Below are positions 23,241-34,157 of a stretch of DNA of 64,000 nucleotides, piece after piece. The DNA is taken from contig NC_084888.1 in the NCBI RefSeq assembly GCF_958979055.1, positions 3,862,001 to 3,926,000 of the forward strand, in the 5' to 3' direction. A model generated the notes under the pieces. The model did no database searches. It saw only the letters and a program-made list of their open reading frames with translations, and was not told where the DNA came from. Positions within the stretch are counted from its first letter, which is position 1. Every line of letters begins with the position of its first letter. A program made the translations under genes and the position numbers. The stretch comes from Alnus glutinosa. Taxonomy: Eukaryota > Streptophyta > Magnoliopsida > Fagales > Betulaceae.

Positions 23241-23339
23241 AATCTAACATTTTCCTTAGAACATATATGTAAGAAAACAAATTTAATGGTTGATCATAAA
23301 AAAATTAGTTAGAGTTGTGTAAGAATTATTACTAGGGTA

Positions 23340-25393
23340 TGATATACAGAGAGTTAGTTAAAAAAAAATAAAATAAAAAAAAATAAAAAAAAAAAATTAC
23401 TGGAGGAATAAGATTAATTACTTTTCACCTACGAGTTGGCTTCAAAGTTTATTTTCTTTCCCTTTTGTGTGCGTGCATGTACATGAGTCTTCACCAAACA
23501 AGAGGAAATTTAAGATGTTATCATCATAGCCATGAACTTCTAGCTAGCTTGTTGCATCCACAAAGGTCGCTATTAAACTTCTTTCTTGTCCAACGTGGAT
23601 TTTCAAGCACACTATATATTTAGGTTTCTACTCAAATTAATCCATGCAAATTAAGTGAATTCTTAGAGAAACATTAATCAACGATAATTAACCAAAATCA
23701 TCAATTCCTTACTGGCCCTGATTATTAGAGAAACACTAAAATTTTCTGTTTTGGCTGTATTGAAAGACAATTAATCATCTCAAATATTTGAGAAAACTTT
23801 ACTTACACCTCTTAAGTACAAACAGTTTTACAATTAATTATAACCTCGATATTACTGCAGCACAATTGATAATCGGTACTATGTACGTCATGGGAAACAA
23901 AATTGCAGTGGTAATCGTCATCATATAATTTATTACAAATTTGCAAATTTCTTAACTTTTGAGATTATGATCGTAAAATTACTTGTATTTTAAAGAAGTT
24001 TCTCACAAATATTTTAAGAAATCTATAATGACATTGACAGAATGACCTATTTAAAATTAAAGAAAAATTTAAAAACTTAATTATTGTCAAAATTGAAAAC
24101 TTTGGGATTAAATTGAAATATCAAGAAAATTTAAGGACTAAATTGGAATTTTCATTATATAAAAAAAAAAAAAAAAAAAAAGAGAGAGGAGGAAATTGCA
24201 AAGGACTATTGCATACGTCATTGCGTAAAATTATCAAACTTTCTTCTGGACGTGGCGTTCTGGACAGCAAACCAGGCACACATGACACAACACAACGTAT
24301 TGGATTCTCATAATCTAAACCATTTTAACCAAAAAAAAAAAAAAAAACGGAGGCATTTTGACCATTTTAACCAAAAACCAAAAAATAGAAATTAAAAAAT
24401 TAAAAGGGACTGAAACATGTAATATCAAAATGCAAATTTTCAACTTTGAGGTTATAATTGTAAAATCATTTATACTTCATGAGGAGGGCTTTTTCGTCCG
24501 GCCATAAGTCATAAAAGAGGTATGCTATGGTGTTTACACAATAAAGCTTGTCATTAGAGGGCACAGAGAACTTAATTTATGCCTGAGACCTTACAAAAAT
24601 TATTTTCTAATACAAATTAGCCTCCTAATTTGAACAAATAACTCTATTGACGCTTGTTTGAGAGGCTATTTTAATTTACTGTTCGAATTTGGTTCCATTT
24701 GATTAACTAAGAATATAATATCACGTCTTTTAAAATCGATTATAAATGATATGAAATTATATACATTCTACTAAATTTATAAAAAAATCTAATACGTATG
24801 TACCAGGAAATGACCTGAGAATTAAGAGGCCACCTAATTTTGAACAATTCCTACTCTTTGTACAGTTTCAAATCCGTGAACAAAATAAGCTTACGACTTA
24901 TCCCTTACGCAAGACTAATATGTCGATTACTCTTGTCCTTTTGCTTTCAGTGGTCCAGTACTCTCAGCAGTCAGTCCATCAAAGTAGGTCCGGGTGCATC
25001 TTCCTCCTCTTTTCCCTGCTCGGTAAATGCATGGAAGACTTTTCTTCTTTGGAAATTGGACGCTTACTTTTCAAACATCGAAGTCAAGAACAGACTTCTT
25101 GTACATCTGCTCGTGACAAATTATTAATTGTCATCCACAAGATTGCTTCCTCCATCTTTAGCTGATAAGGCTCGCTTTCAGTCTCCCTCAAGAAAAAAAG
25201 CAAAAGCTATAGCAACTCCTACCAATTTTCCATGGAAAAGCTTCATCTCAACGCTATTTGCTAGTCTTTAGATCACTTTCTGCAGTACCATTTGCTAGTC
25301 TCTCTGCAATATCTTTCAATCTTTCAGTCTTGGCCTTTTTGTTAGCAACCGCCTTACCCCTTCAATACTCCCATCTCTTAGCTTCATCTCCCC
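23340..25393 (+). repeat. Duplicated upstream region of receptor copy B
   Basis: It matches the copy A upstream region (from about 9099) and that of copy C. It lacks the copy A insertions, so it better represents the ancestral promoter. It contains the frameshifted MEDFSSLE uORF (25031-25165) and the ten-codon relic uORF (25232-25264). Confidence 0.8.
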
Positions 25394-26728
25394 ATGGTTG
25401 TCTTGCCTTTCTTTCTTCTCCATTTCCTTTCTCTTTTGCTTCTCTCATCAGCTAATTCCACTCTACTAGATGAATATTTCATCAATTGTGGGTCAAAGTC
25501 CAACATTACTGTCGGCGGTCGGAACTTCGTTGGTGACCTGAATTCTGGCTCCTTCTCTGTTGGAACAAGCTCTGACGTCAGTGAGACCAACTCAGCAACA
25601 GATATGTCTCTCTATCAAACTGCAAGAATTTTCAAAAACCCATCTTCATATGAGTTTGATATCATCGATCATGGCATTTATTATGTTCGTCTCCATTTCT
25701 TTCCGTTCATGTCCGGAAAAACTAATCTGACTAAGGCCCAATTCGATGTTTCAACTTCTAATTTTTCGCTGTTGACAAACTTTGGTATTAAAGAGAATAG
25801 TAATTCACCTGTGATTGAGGAGTTCTTACTCACTATCAACGGAAGCAAGTTCAGCATCTACTTTACTCCTCACAGAAAATCATTTGCTTTTGTGAGCGCC
25901 ATAGAAGTCTTTCTAATCCCAGATAAAGACTTCGTCATGGATGATTTTCCTCTAGTTACTGCTGCTGGGAGTAGTGAAACTTACGTTGGCGTACGATCTC
26001 AGTTTTTACGCACAATTCACAGGGTCAATGTTGGAGGTCCACAGAACAATGACACACTGTGGAGGACTTGGATACCGGATGATGATTATCTACTTTCCCG
26101 AGGATCTTTGAAAAATTGTGTCCCTTATAACGGTACGCTTACGTATGATGTTCTTGGTGCTACTAATTATAGTGCCTCAGATGATGTTTACAGGACTTGC
26201 AAAGAATTAAATTCAAATTCGTCCAACATAACTTGGCGTTTTGGTGTAAACAAGAACGCCAGACACCTGGTGAGGCTGCACTTCTGCGATATAGTTAGCG
26301 CACGAGCTGATGTTGCGATCAAGTTCAATCTCTCTATTTATAGCAACTTCAGTCAGATGATCTATCCTGACGATGCTAACGAAATAAACTGGCTGGCAGC
26401 TCCGTTTTACTATGATTTTGTGGTTGATTCAGATGATTCGGGAGTTATGAATGTTAGTGTAGGGCCTAGGCAGGATTCGTTAGATAAAACTGCCTATCTG
26501 AATGGGCTGGAGATTATGGAGTTTATGAAGAAATCAGATGTTCCTATTCACAGAAAGACAAAAAAACGTGTTGTTGTTATAGTTGCTACCGCTTGTGGCG
26601 CGGCCTTTGTCTTCGTTTTGGTAGTGCTGTTCTTGTTGGGTTTGAGATACAAGAAAGCAAAGCATGTTGATGGAGTAGGTTCATTGCCAGTGCTCCATGA
26701 AAATGAAAAGAGCAGGTTACTAACTTAA
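25394..26728 (+). pseudogene. CrRLK1L copy B: kinase-less receptor (444 aa)
   Basis: The frame is open and nearly identical to copies A and C through the signal peptide, the malectin-like ectodomain (about 25-380) and the transmembrane helix (about 393-419). At about base 26699, just after the juxtamembrane GSLPVLH, homology stops. A few unrelated codons follow and then a stop, so the whole kinase (about 385 residues in copy C) is missing and no remnant was found downstream. There is no frameshift or stop in the ectodomain. It is either a truncated pseudogene or a membrane-anchored receptor without signalling domain that could compete for ligand. It has a single FDVSTSNFS unit where A and C have two. 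Confidence 0.85.
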
Positions 26729-27249
26729 TCCATCAAATCCGGGTGCTGCATCTATAGCATAGACCTGAACATCCTCTGAAGCCTAAGAATAAGGCAAAAC
26801 CAAGAAAGAGTCTTTTTTTGGTCCGAGAACAAGTTCCTGCCCATTGTTTACTGGTCAAAGTAGGAGTTTTAGTCCTATTAGAAAAGTTGAGATCTAGAGT
26901 CTATATAAATTTGCCATTGCGCTGAAACAAATTAAAGATGAATAACAAAAATCTCAATGCTTTGGTTTATGAAAGTCTTGTCTACCTAAGTTGTTTTCGT
27001 TTTCTTCTTGTTCTTTGCACTGCTCAACCCCTGGACAGATTCAAGTTTTAGCCCTGTTTTCAAGTCTTTGCAACCCTAAATCAATTTGAAATCATACTGG
27101 CCGGCCAGGAATGAAGGCCAATATCAGAGGCTTCATCAGAGAATGCGAGTTGTGCAGGATGTACGTGTAACTAAAGCTAATTGTAGCTTATCGAGCAATA
27201 CACATTATTAATAAAAAATAAATAAATAAGAATTTGCTGAGTTGGTATA
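26700..27249. other. Unrelated DNA at the copy B breakpoint
   Basis: It replaces the kinase-coding DNA. It includes a promoter-like TCTATATAAAT (about 26900-26910) and resembles a Ty1/copia-type LTR fragment in general character, but no ends or target duplication were found. Confidence 0.35.
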
Positions 27250-27284
27250 CCTTGAAATTATATTTAAGTCAAATCCACGTAACC

Positions 27285-27655
27285 CACAAATTATCACTTA
27301 ATTAATAATTAATGTCTTTTTCAAACTTTTAATTGAGATGATATCCTTTTCAAATTATCAATATTCTGTAATGACGAAAAGACCCTTAATAAAATAAAAT
27401 TCTTTAAAAAGAAAAAACAGAGAGTGGCCTTCTTCTTTTTTTTTTTTCATTTTTTAAAAATAAAATATTTAATTTTTAAAAAAAAAAAAACTAATATGGG
27501 ATATTTTTGTCTTATTGTAAAAAATTTAGGGTCATTTTTGTCTTCTTGCTGACTTTGGGAGCTAGACATTGACAATTTTTTAATAATTTGAGAAGAACAT
27601 TGTTCTAATTAAAAGTTTGAAAAACATTATCAATTAAGTAATAATTTAAGAGGAA
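27285..27655. mobile_element. MITE with ~75-bp imperfect inverted arms
   Basis: Bases from about 27288 (AAATTATCACTTAATT) are the imperfect reverse complement of those ending near 27648, covering about 75 positions. The core is AT-rich. Exact ends unresolved. Confidence 0.55.
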
Positions 27656-28589
27656 TATATAAACTTTTTCCTATATTTAACTTATAGGGATAAAATTGGT
27701 GTTTCAAGCCATATATTTAGTTGAGTGGAATATAACCTTGGAAAGACAATTGAAAGACAATTGTCAATCAACACGCTTTCATTGCCTCTTTTCTTGAAAG
27801 AAAAAAAATTATAAAGTTAAAAAATCAAAAAAATTTAAAACGGAGTATATTTTTAGCCTATTACCCTTCTCAACAATATAAAAAGAAATGAAAATAGTAA
27901 ACAATGTTTGTTTCCCAAGAAAATGAAGAATAAAAAAAAACTATTGGAAGCTGAAGAGTGGGCAGCTTCTGCTATGACGCGGGTTCAAGGAAGCTGAAGA
28001 GTGGGCTTGTAGGCATAAGACGTTGGAAAAAGAAATTAATGGCAGAGCACTGGTTCGTTGGTTGCCTGGGAAAGGGACGAATTGCAGAGAAACAGGAGTG
28101 CTCGTGTGAAGTGTGCAAGCCAAATGCTTGGGTGAAAAGTCGTGCAGAATTAATGGAGGGTAGGTGAGATATGAGTTTTCAAAAAAAAAATAAAAAAAAA
28201 ATGGAGCAACAGGTGCTGGGAATATATATATTATATTAGCCTACCTTCCTTATCAACAAATTTTTTTACCCTTTGCCCCTCTTCATAAAAGTTTTTAGCT
28301 CCGTCCCTGACTAGCTCCATAGTGTGTCACGTGTGGCTTGGTTTGACATTTGTGCATAATTCCATTTCCGGAATCATAAACGAGAGCTCAAAGTGTTCTC
28401 GAAATTTATTTCTGGGGCTCAGAAAAAATATATTTATTCTTTTGGATGTTTTGAAATGGCTAAATCAGTAGAAATTAATCGATCTAGAATCAAAATGAAC
28501 TCAAATATATTGAGGTATACTAAAACAATAATTTACTCCTTATGATCAAAGTCATTTAACAGACTTAACAGAAAAGGAGTTAACAATTA
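27656..28589. other. Intergenic with a possible hAT-like terminus
   Basis: The only recognisable item is AGCTCCGTCCCTG ending near 28309, which read in reverse (CAGGGACGGAGCT) resembles a common plant DNA-transposon end; no partner end was found. The ORFs at 27941-28167 on both strands are unsupported. Confidence 0.35.
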
Positions 28590-29087
28590 ATAATCTCAAA
28601 TATTTGGAAAATTTTTACTTACGTGCACCTTTTAAGCATAAACAATTTTACAATTATAATCTTAAAATTTAAAAATAAAAATTTATAATGTCAATATTTC
28701 ATATTTCAACTTTCTTTTTTTTTTAATTGTAATATTGATTACTGTAGGAATTAATAGCTTGGCTGGTTGGCTGCCATGGAAAGTGGGATTAGTACTGCCG
28801 TGGTAATCATCGTCACAAAATTTAGGGTTAAATATGTTTTTAGTATCTGAGTTTTGAAAACTTTCTTTTTTAGTACTTGAGTTTCAATTTGCATCATAGA
28901 TGATATTTTCATTTTGTAAAAAGACCAAATTAGAACCTTAGTCAAATTTTTCGTTCAAAAATTAACGGGTTCCACGTCACTGTCACTTAACACCACTAGG
29001 AACACGATACTTGTCCCTTCTTACATGTCAACATCCACATAATTGTCAAATCTTCCAAAAATTAATAAATGACTTGGGTGTGTCGTG

Positions 29088-29340
29088 TAAGCTTGGCAAT
29101 TTTGACACGACCCGCGAATTTGACACGAACACGACACGAATATAGAGGGTTTGAGTTTAGACTATTACCCGTTTATGACCCATTAATGACCCACCAACCT
29201 GTTTATGACTCATTTACGATCCATCAACCCGTTTATAACATATTTATGAAGTGATAATTACATATTTTTTACCAAATTAGTTAAATGGGTTGACACGCTA
29301 ACCCGATGGGTTGACACGACAACCCAAATTGCCAAGCCTA
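29088..29340. mobile_element. hAT MITE, 253 bp
   Basis: Inverted ends TAAGCTTGGCAATTT and TAGGCTTGGCAATTT (one mismatch) are flanked by 8-bp duplications GTGTCGTG (29080-29087) and GTGCCGTG (29341-29348), also one mismatch. The ends resemble those of the element at 7215-8249, so the two belong to related hAT groups. Confidence 0.8.
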
Positions 29341-30428
29341 GTGCCGTGGTAGTAAATTACTTGTACTTTATACTCCGTTTGTTTCGACGTAAAATGATTT
29401 CCGTCGTAAAAATGATTTCGAATCATTTTCAGAAAAAATGATTTTCTGAAATATTTTAAGAAACCCATGAGATTGAAGGAATGACTCAATGACCTATTTT
29501 AAGAACTTATTAATTGTCAAAATTGAAAACTTTGGGATTAAATTGAAATACAAAGAAAATTTAAGGACTAAATTGGAATTTTCATTATTAAAAAAAAAAA
29601 AAAAAAAAAAAGTAGGAAATTGCAAAGGACAATTGCGTACGTCATTGCGTAAAATTATCAAACTTTCTTCTAGACATGGCGTTTTGGGTTAGCAGACTAG
29701 GCACACGACACAACACAACCTATCGGATTCTCATTATCTGAACCATTTAACCAAAAAAAAAAATGGAGGCATTTTGACCATTTTAACCAAAAACCAAAAA
29801 AAAAAAAAAAGTGGCTGAGACATAAAATACCACATTGCAAATTTTCAACTTTGAGGTTATAATTGTAAAACCATAAATACTTCATGAGGAGGGCTTTTTT
29901 TGTCTATAAGTGATCAAAGAGGTATGCTATGGTGTTTACACAATAAAGCTTATCATTAGAGGGCACAGAGAACTTAATTTATGTCTGAGACCTTACAAAA
30001 ATTATTTTCTAATACAAATTAGCCTCCTAATTTGAACAAATAACTCTATTGACGCTTGTTTGAGAGGCTATTTTAATTTACTGTTCGAATTTGGTTCCAT
30101 TTAACTAAGAATATAATATCAAGTCATTTAAAATCGATTATAAATGATATGAAAATATATACATTCTACTAAATTTATAAAAAAATCTAATACGTATGTA
30201 CCAGGAAATGACCTGAGAATTAAGAGGCCACCTAATTTTGAACAATTCCTACTCTTTGTACAGTTTCAAATCCGTGAACAAAATAAGCTTAAGACTTATC
30301 CCTTACGCAAGACTTATATGTCGATTACTCCTGTCCTTTTGCTTTCAGTGGTCCAGTACTCTCAGCGGTCAGTCCATCAAAGTAGGTCCGGGTGCATCTT
30401 CCTCCTCTTTTCCCTGCTCGGTAGATGT

Positions 30429-30536
30429 ATGGAAGACTTTTCTTCTTTGGAAATTGGAAATGACTTTGACGCTTACTTTTCAAACCTCGAAGTCAAGAAC
30501 AGACTTCTTCTACATCTGCTCATGACAAATTATTAA
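30429..30536 (+). other. Upstream ORF of copy C (35 codons, MEDFSSLE...)
   Basis: Same length and reading as the copy A uORF at 11368-11475, with two substitutions noticed (Val to Ala, Ile to Leu). It starts about 380 bases before the receptor ATG. Function unknown. Confidence 0.35.
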
Positions 30537-30807
30537 TTGTCATCCACAAGATTGCTTCCTCCATTTTAGTTGATAAGGTTCGCTTTCAGTCTCCCACAAG
30601 AAAAAAAAAAAGGAGAAGAAAAGCTAGCAACTCCTACCAATTTTCCGTGGAAAAGCTTCATCTCAACGCTATTTGCTAGTCTTTTTATCACTTTCTGCAG
30701 TACCATTTGCTTGTCTCTCTGCAATATCTTTCAATCTTTCAGTCTTGGCCTTTTTGCAAGCAACCGTCTACCACTTCAATACTCCCATCTCTTAGCTTCA
30801 TCTCCCC

Positions 30808-33306
30808 ATGGTTGTCTTGCCTTTCTTTCTTCTCCATTTCCTTTCTCTTTTGCTTCTCTCATCAGCTAATTCCACTCTACCAGATGAATATTTCATCAAT
30901 TGTGGGTCAAAGTCCAACATTACTGTCGGCGGTCGGAACTTCGTTGGTGACTTGAATTCTGGCTCCTTCTCTGTTGGAACAAGCTCTGATGTCAGTGACA
31001 CCAACTCAGCAACAGATATGTCTCTCTATCAAACTGCAAGAATTTTCAAAAACCCATCTTCATATGAGTTTGATATCATCGATCATGGCATTTATTATGT
31101 TCGTCTCCATTTCTTTCCGTTCATGTCCGGGAGTACTAATCTGGCCGATGCCCTATTCGATGTTTCAACTTCTAATTTCTCGTTCTTGTCAACTTCTAAG
31201 ACCCAATTCGATGTTTCAACTTCTAATTTTTCGCTGTTGACAAACTTTGGTATTAAAGACAATCGTAATTCACCTGTGATTGAGGAGTTCTTACTCACTA
31301 TCAACGGAAGCAAGTTCAGCATCTACTTTACTCCTCACAGAAAATCATTTGCTTTTGTGAGCGCCATAGAAGTCTTTCTAATCCCAGATAAAGACTTCGT
31401 CATGGATGATTTTCCTCTAGTTACTGCTGCTGGGAGTAGTGAAACTTACGTTGGCGTACGATCTCAGTTTTTACGCACAATTCACAGAGTCAATGTTGGT
31501 GGTCCACAGAACAATGACACACTGTGGAGGACTTGGATACCGGATGATGATTATCTACTTTCCCAAGGATCTGCGAAAAATTGTGTCCATTATAACGGTA
31601 CGCTTACGTATGATGTTCTTGGTGCTACTAATCATAGTGCCTCAGATCTTGTTTACAGGACTTGCAAAGAATTAAATTCAAATTCGTCCAACATAACTTG
31701 GCGTTTTGGTGTAAACAAGAACACCAGACACCTGGTGAGGCTGCACTTCTGCGATATTGTTAGCGCAGGGAATGCTTTTGTGAGGTTCAATCTCTCTATT
31801 TATAGGAACTTCAGTCAGATGATCTACCCTGACGATGCTAAAGGAATCGAGCAGTTGGCAGCTCCATTTTACTATGATTTTGTGGTTGATTCAGATGATT
31901 CGGGAGTTATGTATGTTAGTGTGGGGCCTAGGCAGGATTCGTTAGATAAAAATGCCTATCTGAATGGGCTGGAGATTATGGAGTTTATGAAGAAATCGGT
32001 TCCTATTCACAGAAAGACAAAAAAACGTGTTGTTATTATAGTTGCTACCGCTTGTGGCGCGGCCTTTGTCTTCGTTTTGGTAGTGCTGTTATTGTTGGGT
32101 TTGAGATACAAGAAAGCAAAGCATGTTGATGGAGTAGGTTCATTGCCAGTGCTCCATGGAAAAGGAAATTCTTACGGGAAAGGAAAAACGAATGCCTCCC
32201 CTGTTCGTAATGTTGACCTAAATTGGAAGATGAATCTTCTTGAAATACAAGCTGCAACTCATAACTTTGACGCCAAACTCTTAATAGGTGAGGGTGGGTT
32301 TGGAAAAGTTTATCAGGGAACTCTTCGGGATGGTACGAAAGTGGCTGTGAAACGAAGTGATCCGAAACATGGGCAGGGCCTTCCGGAATTCGAAACAGAA
32401 ATCTTGGTCTTATCCAAAATTCGGCATCGCCATCTCGTTTCCTTGAAAGGGTATTGCGAAGAAGGGTCTGAGATGATACTGGTGTATGAATTTATAGAAA
32501 AGGGTCCTCTGAGAGATCATCTCTATGATTTGAAGGAGAAGCCTGAGGGGTCATCTAAAAGGTCCAAATTGTCTTGGAAGCAACGGCTTGAAATTTGCAT
32601 TGGCTCGGCAAAGGGCCTTCATTACCTCCACACTTCTTCAGCTGGGGGAATCATTCACCGTGATGTTAAGTCAACAAATATCTTGCTGAATGAACAGTAC
32701 GTGGCTAAAGTTGCTGACTTTGGCCTTTCAAGATCAGGGCCTCTCGATCCAAACCATTTCAGTACTGTTGGCATAAAGGGTAGCTTTGGTTATGTGGATC
32801 CTGAATATTTTAGAACCTTTGAGTTCACAGACAAATCTGATGTCTACTCCTTTGGCGTTGTACTTCTTGAGGTGCTTTGTGCCAGACCAGCTATAATTGA
32901 CTCGCCCAAGAGGGAGGAGGTGAACCTGGCCGAATGGGGGATGTTTTGGCAGAAGAAAGGGAAACTTGAAAGGATTATCGATCCGTTGTTAGTGGGAGAA
33001 ATTAACGCTGATTCACTTAGAAAATTTGGTGAAATAGTTGAGAAGTGTTTGAAGGATGATGGAGCTGGCCGGCCATCCATGCTTGATGTGCAGTGGGACT
33101 TGGAATATGCACTGCAGCTTCAACAAACTGCATTGCACAAAGAAACCCTTGACGACAGTACAACAAATGCTTTTTTGGAATTGCCTGTGCCTTCTGATAG
33201 CGTCCCAGATTGGGAAGATGATCATGTGCTCCGATCAGGAGATGATGGTTCGGAGACAACAGATAGTGGAGTGTTCTCTCAGATGAGGATTGATGGTGCC
33301 AGATAA
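30808..33306 (+). CDS. CrRLK1L malectin-like receptor kinase, copy C (832 aa)
   Basis: Full-length paralogue of copy A in one exon. Signal peptide 1-22, N-glycosylated malectin-like ectodomain to about residue 400, transmembrane helix about 408-434, kinase about 490-760. The GEGGFG loop starts at 494, ATP-binding Lys is 515, catalytic Asp 619 lies in HRDVKS and DFG is at 637-639. All catalytic residues are intact. It retains the juxtamembrane GVGSLPVLH segment that copy A lacks and the 17-residue FDVSTSNFS duplication that copy B lacks. The C-terminal tail after the kinase is acidic and serine-rich, with a small insertion relative to A. It should act at the plasma membrane in cell-wall or peptide signalling. 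The absence of the short uORF present in A and B could allow better translation (inference). Confidence 0.93.
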   Translation: MVVLPFFLLHFLSLLLLSSANSTLPDEYFINCGSKSNITVGGRNFVGDLNSGSFSVGTSSDVSDTNSATDMSLYQTARIFKNPSSYEFDIIDHGIYYVRLHFFPFMSGSTNLADALFDVSTSNFSFLSTSKTQFDVSTSNFSLLTNFGIKDNRNSPVIEEFLLTINGSKFSIYFTPHRKSFAFVSAIEVFLIPDKDFVMDDFPLVTAAGSSETYVGVRSQFLRTIHRVNVGGPQNNDTLWRTWIPDDDYLLSQGSAKNCVHYNGTLTYDVLGATNHSASDLVYRTCKELNSNSSNITWRFGVNKNTRHLVRLHFCDIVSAGNAFVRFNLSIYRNFSQMIYPDDAKGIEQLAAPFYYDFVVDSDDSGVMYVSVGPRQDSLDKNAYLNGLEIMEFMKKSVPIHRKTKKRVVIIVATACGAAFVFVLVVLLLLGLRYKKAKHVDGVGSLPVLHGKGNSYGKGKTNASPVRNVDLNWKMNLLEIQAATHNFDAKLLIGEGGFGKVYQGTLRDGTKVAVKRSDPKHGQGLPEFETEILVLSKIRHRHLVSLKGYCEEGSEMILVYEFIEKGPLRDHLYDLKEKPEGSSKRSKLSWKQRLEICIGSAKGLHYLHTSSAGGIIHRDVKSTNILLNEQYVAKVADFGLSRSGPLDPNHFSTVGIKGSFGYVDPEYFRTFEFTDKSDVYSFGVVLLEVLCARPAIIDSPKREEVNLAEWGMFWQKKGKLERIIDPLLVGEINADSLRKFGEIVEKCLKDDGAGRPSMLDVQWDLEYALQLQQTALHKETLDDSTTNAFLELPVPSDSVPDWEDDHVLRSGDDGSETTDSGVFSQMRIDGAR

Positions 33307-33973
33307 TTAATCTCTACTGCTTTAGGGTACGCTCATGTCATTTTCATTATCAGTGTGGAGTGTCTCGTATTGTTAAATGTATCTTTGTGCTTTGTTTGTT
33401 TACTCGATGCTGCAAATGTAATATCTATTGAACATCAAGCATCTGGCTATTAAGAAAGTGAAAAATTAAGGGCACGCGATAGCTATATTAGAGGATAAAC
33501 CTCAGCAACAAGTTAACCACTCATCAGCATCAACAAGTCTGCAGCAACCTCACCATCTCTGCATCAACAAGTCTTCCACAATCACAAGTCACCACTCAGC
33601 AAGCCATCCCCAAATCTGCAGCAGCCACTCCTCTACCTCAACCCATACCTTCAAGCCATACCTATTTGTATTTCTCCTTTAGTTTATGTTTTTGTACTCT
33701 GGTCTTTACCCTTTTATTAAGTCTATATATTAGACTACTTTGTAATCAAGCAAGTAATGAAAATCTAGTAATAATGTAGTCCTTAATTTCTTCCTGTGTT
33801 CTTCCTCTTCTCCTTCCTCTTGATTTCTCTGTTTCTGTCATTCTTTTTATCTTATGATAAGCTAGACCCGAAATCGAATAATTATTTTGTTATTTGGTTG
33901 AGTTAGAAATACTTATTCTTACAAAATGAAGAATAGCTATTCTAATTTCTAAGACCCCAAAATGACTAAAAAA

Positions 33974-34005
<32 letters not shown>

Positions 34006-34152
34006 TTTCTTTTTTTTTTTTTTAAAAAAAATAAAATAAAATTGGGTGTTCCGGTAAAGTCCTAGTCCCAAGCAGAACATGACTAGCCAAATCAAAGGCA
34101 TCTAATGAACTTGTATAATTAGGAGTACTGACTATTCGTGTTTGTGTGTTGG
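33307..34152. other. 3' flank of copy C
   Basis: Probable 3' UTR first. Then a CA-rich stretch (33500-33660) followed by TCTATATATTAG and a poly-T/A-rich end that resembles a decayed retroelement leader, without recognisable ends. A (CTTT)n microsatellite lies at about 33970-34005, followed by a T/A run. Confidence 0.4.
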
Positions 34153-34157
34153 ATTCG

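Larger units (their letters stand above)
28590..30807 (+). repeat. Duplicated upstream region of receptor copy C
   Basis: It matches copies A and B from about 28590. It is interrupted by transposon-derived DNA at about 28823-29455, including a hAT MITE (29088-29340) and fragments of another MITE type (about 28823-29079 and 29372-29455). The MEDFSSLE uORF is intact (30429-30536). The relic start codon is GTG at 30647, so the ten-codon uORF of A and B is absent here. Confidence 0.75.

Noticed and set aside
26700-27249. Copia LTR fragment at the copy B breakpoint
   Set aside because: General resemblance only; no LTR ends, primer site or target duplication found.
27941-28167. Small gene on either strand
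   Set aside because: Opposing ORFs of about 60-70 codons with no recognised domain, splice context or duplicate.
33480-33790. Retroelement leader downstream of copy C
   Set aside because: A TATATATTAG motif and poly-A-like end are suggestive, but no boundaries could be identified.
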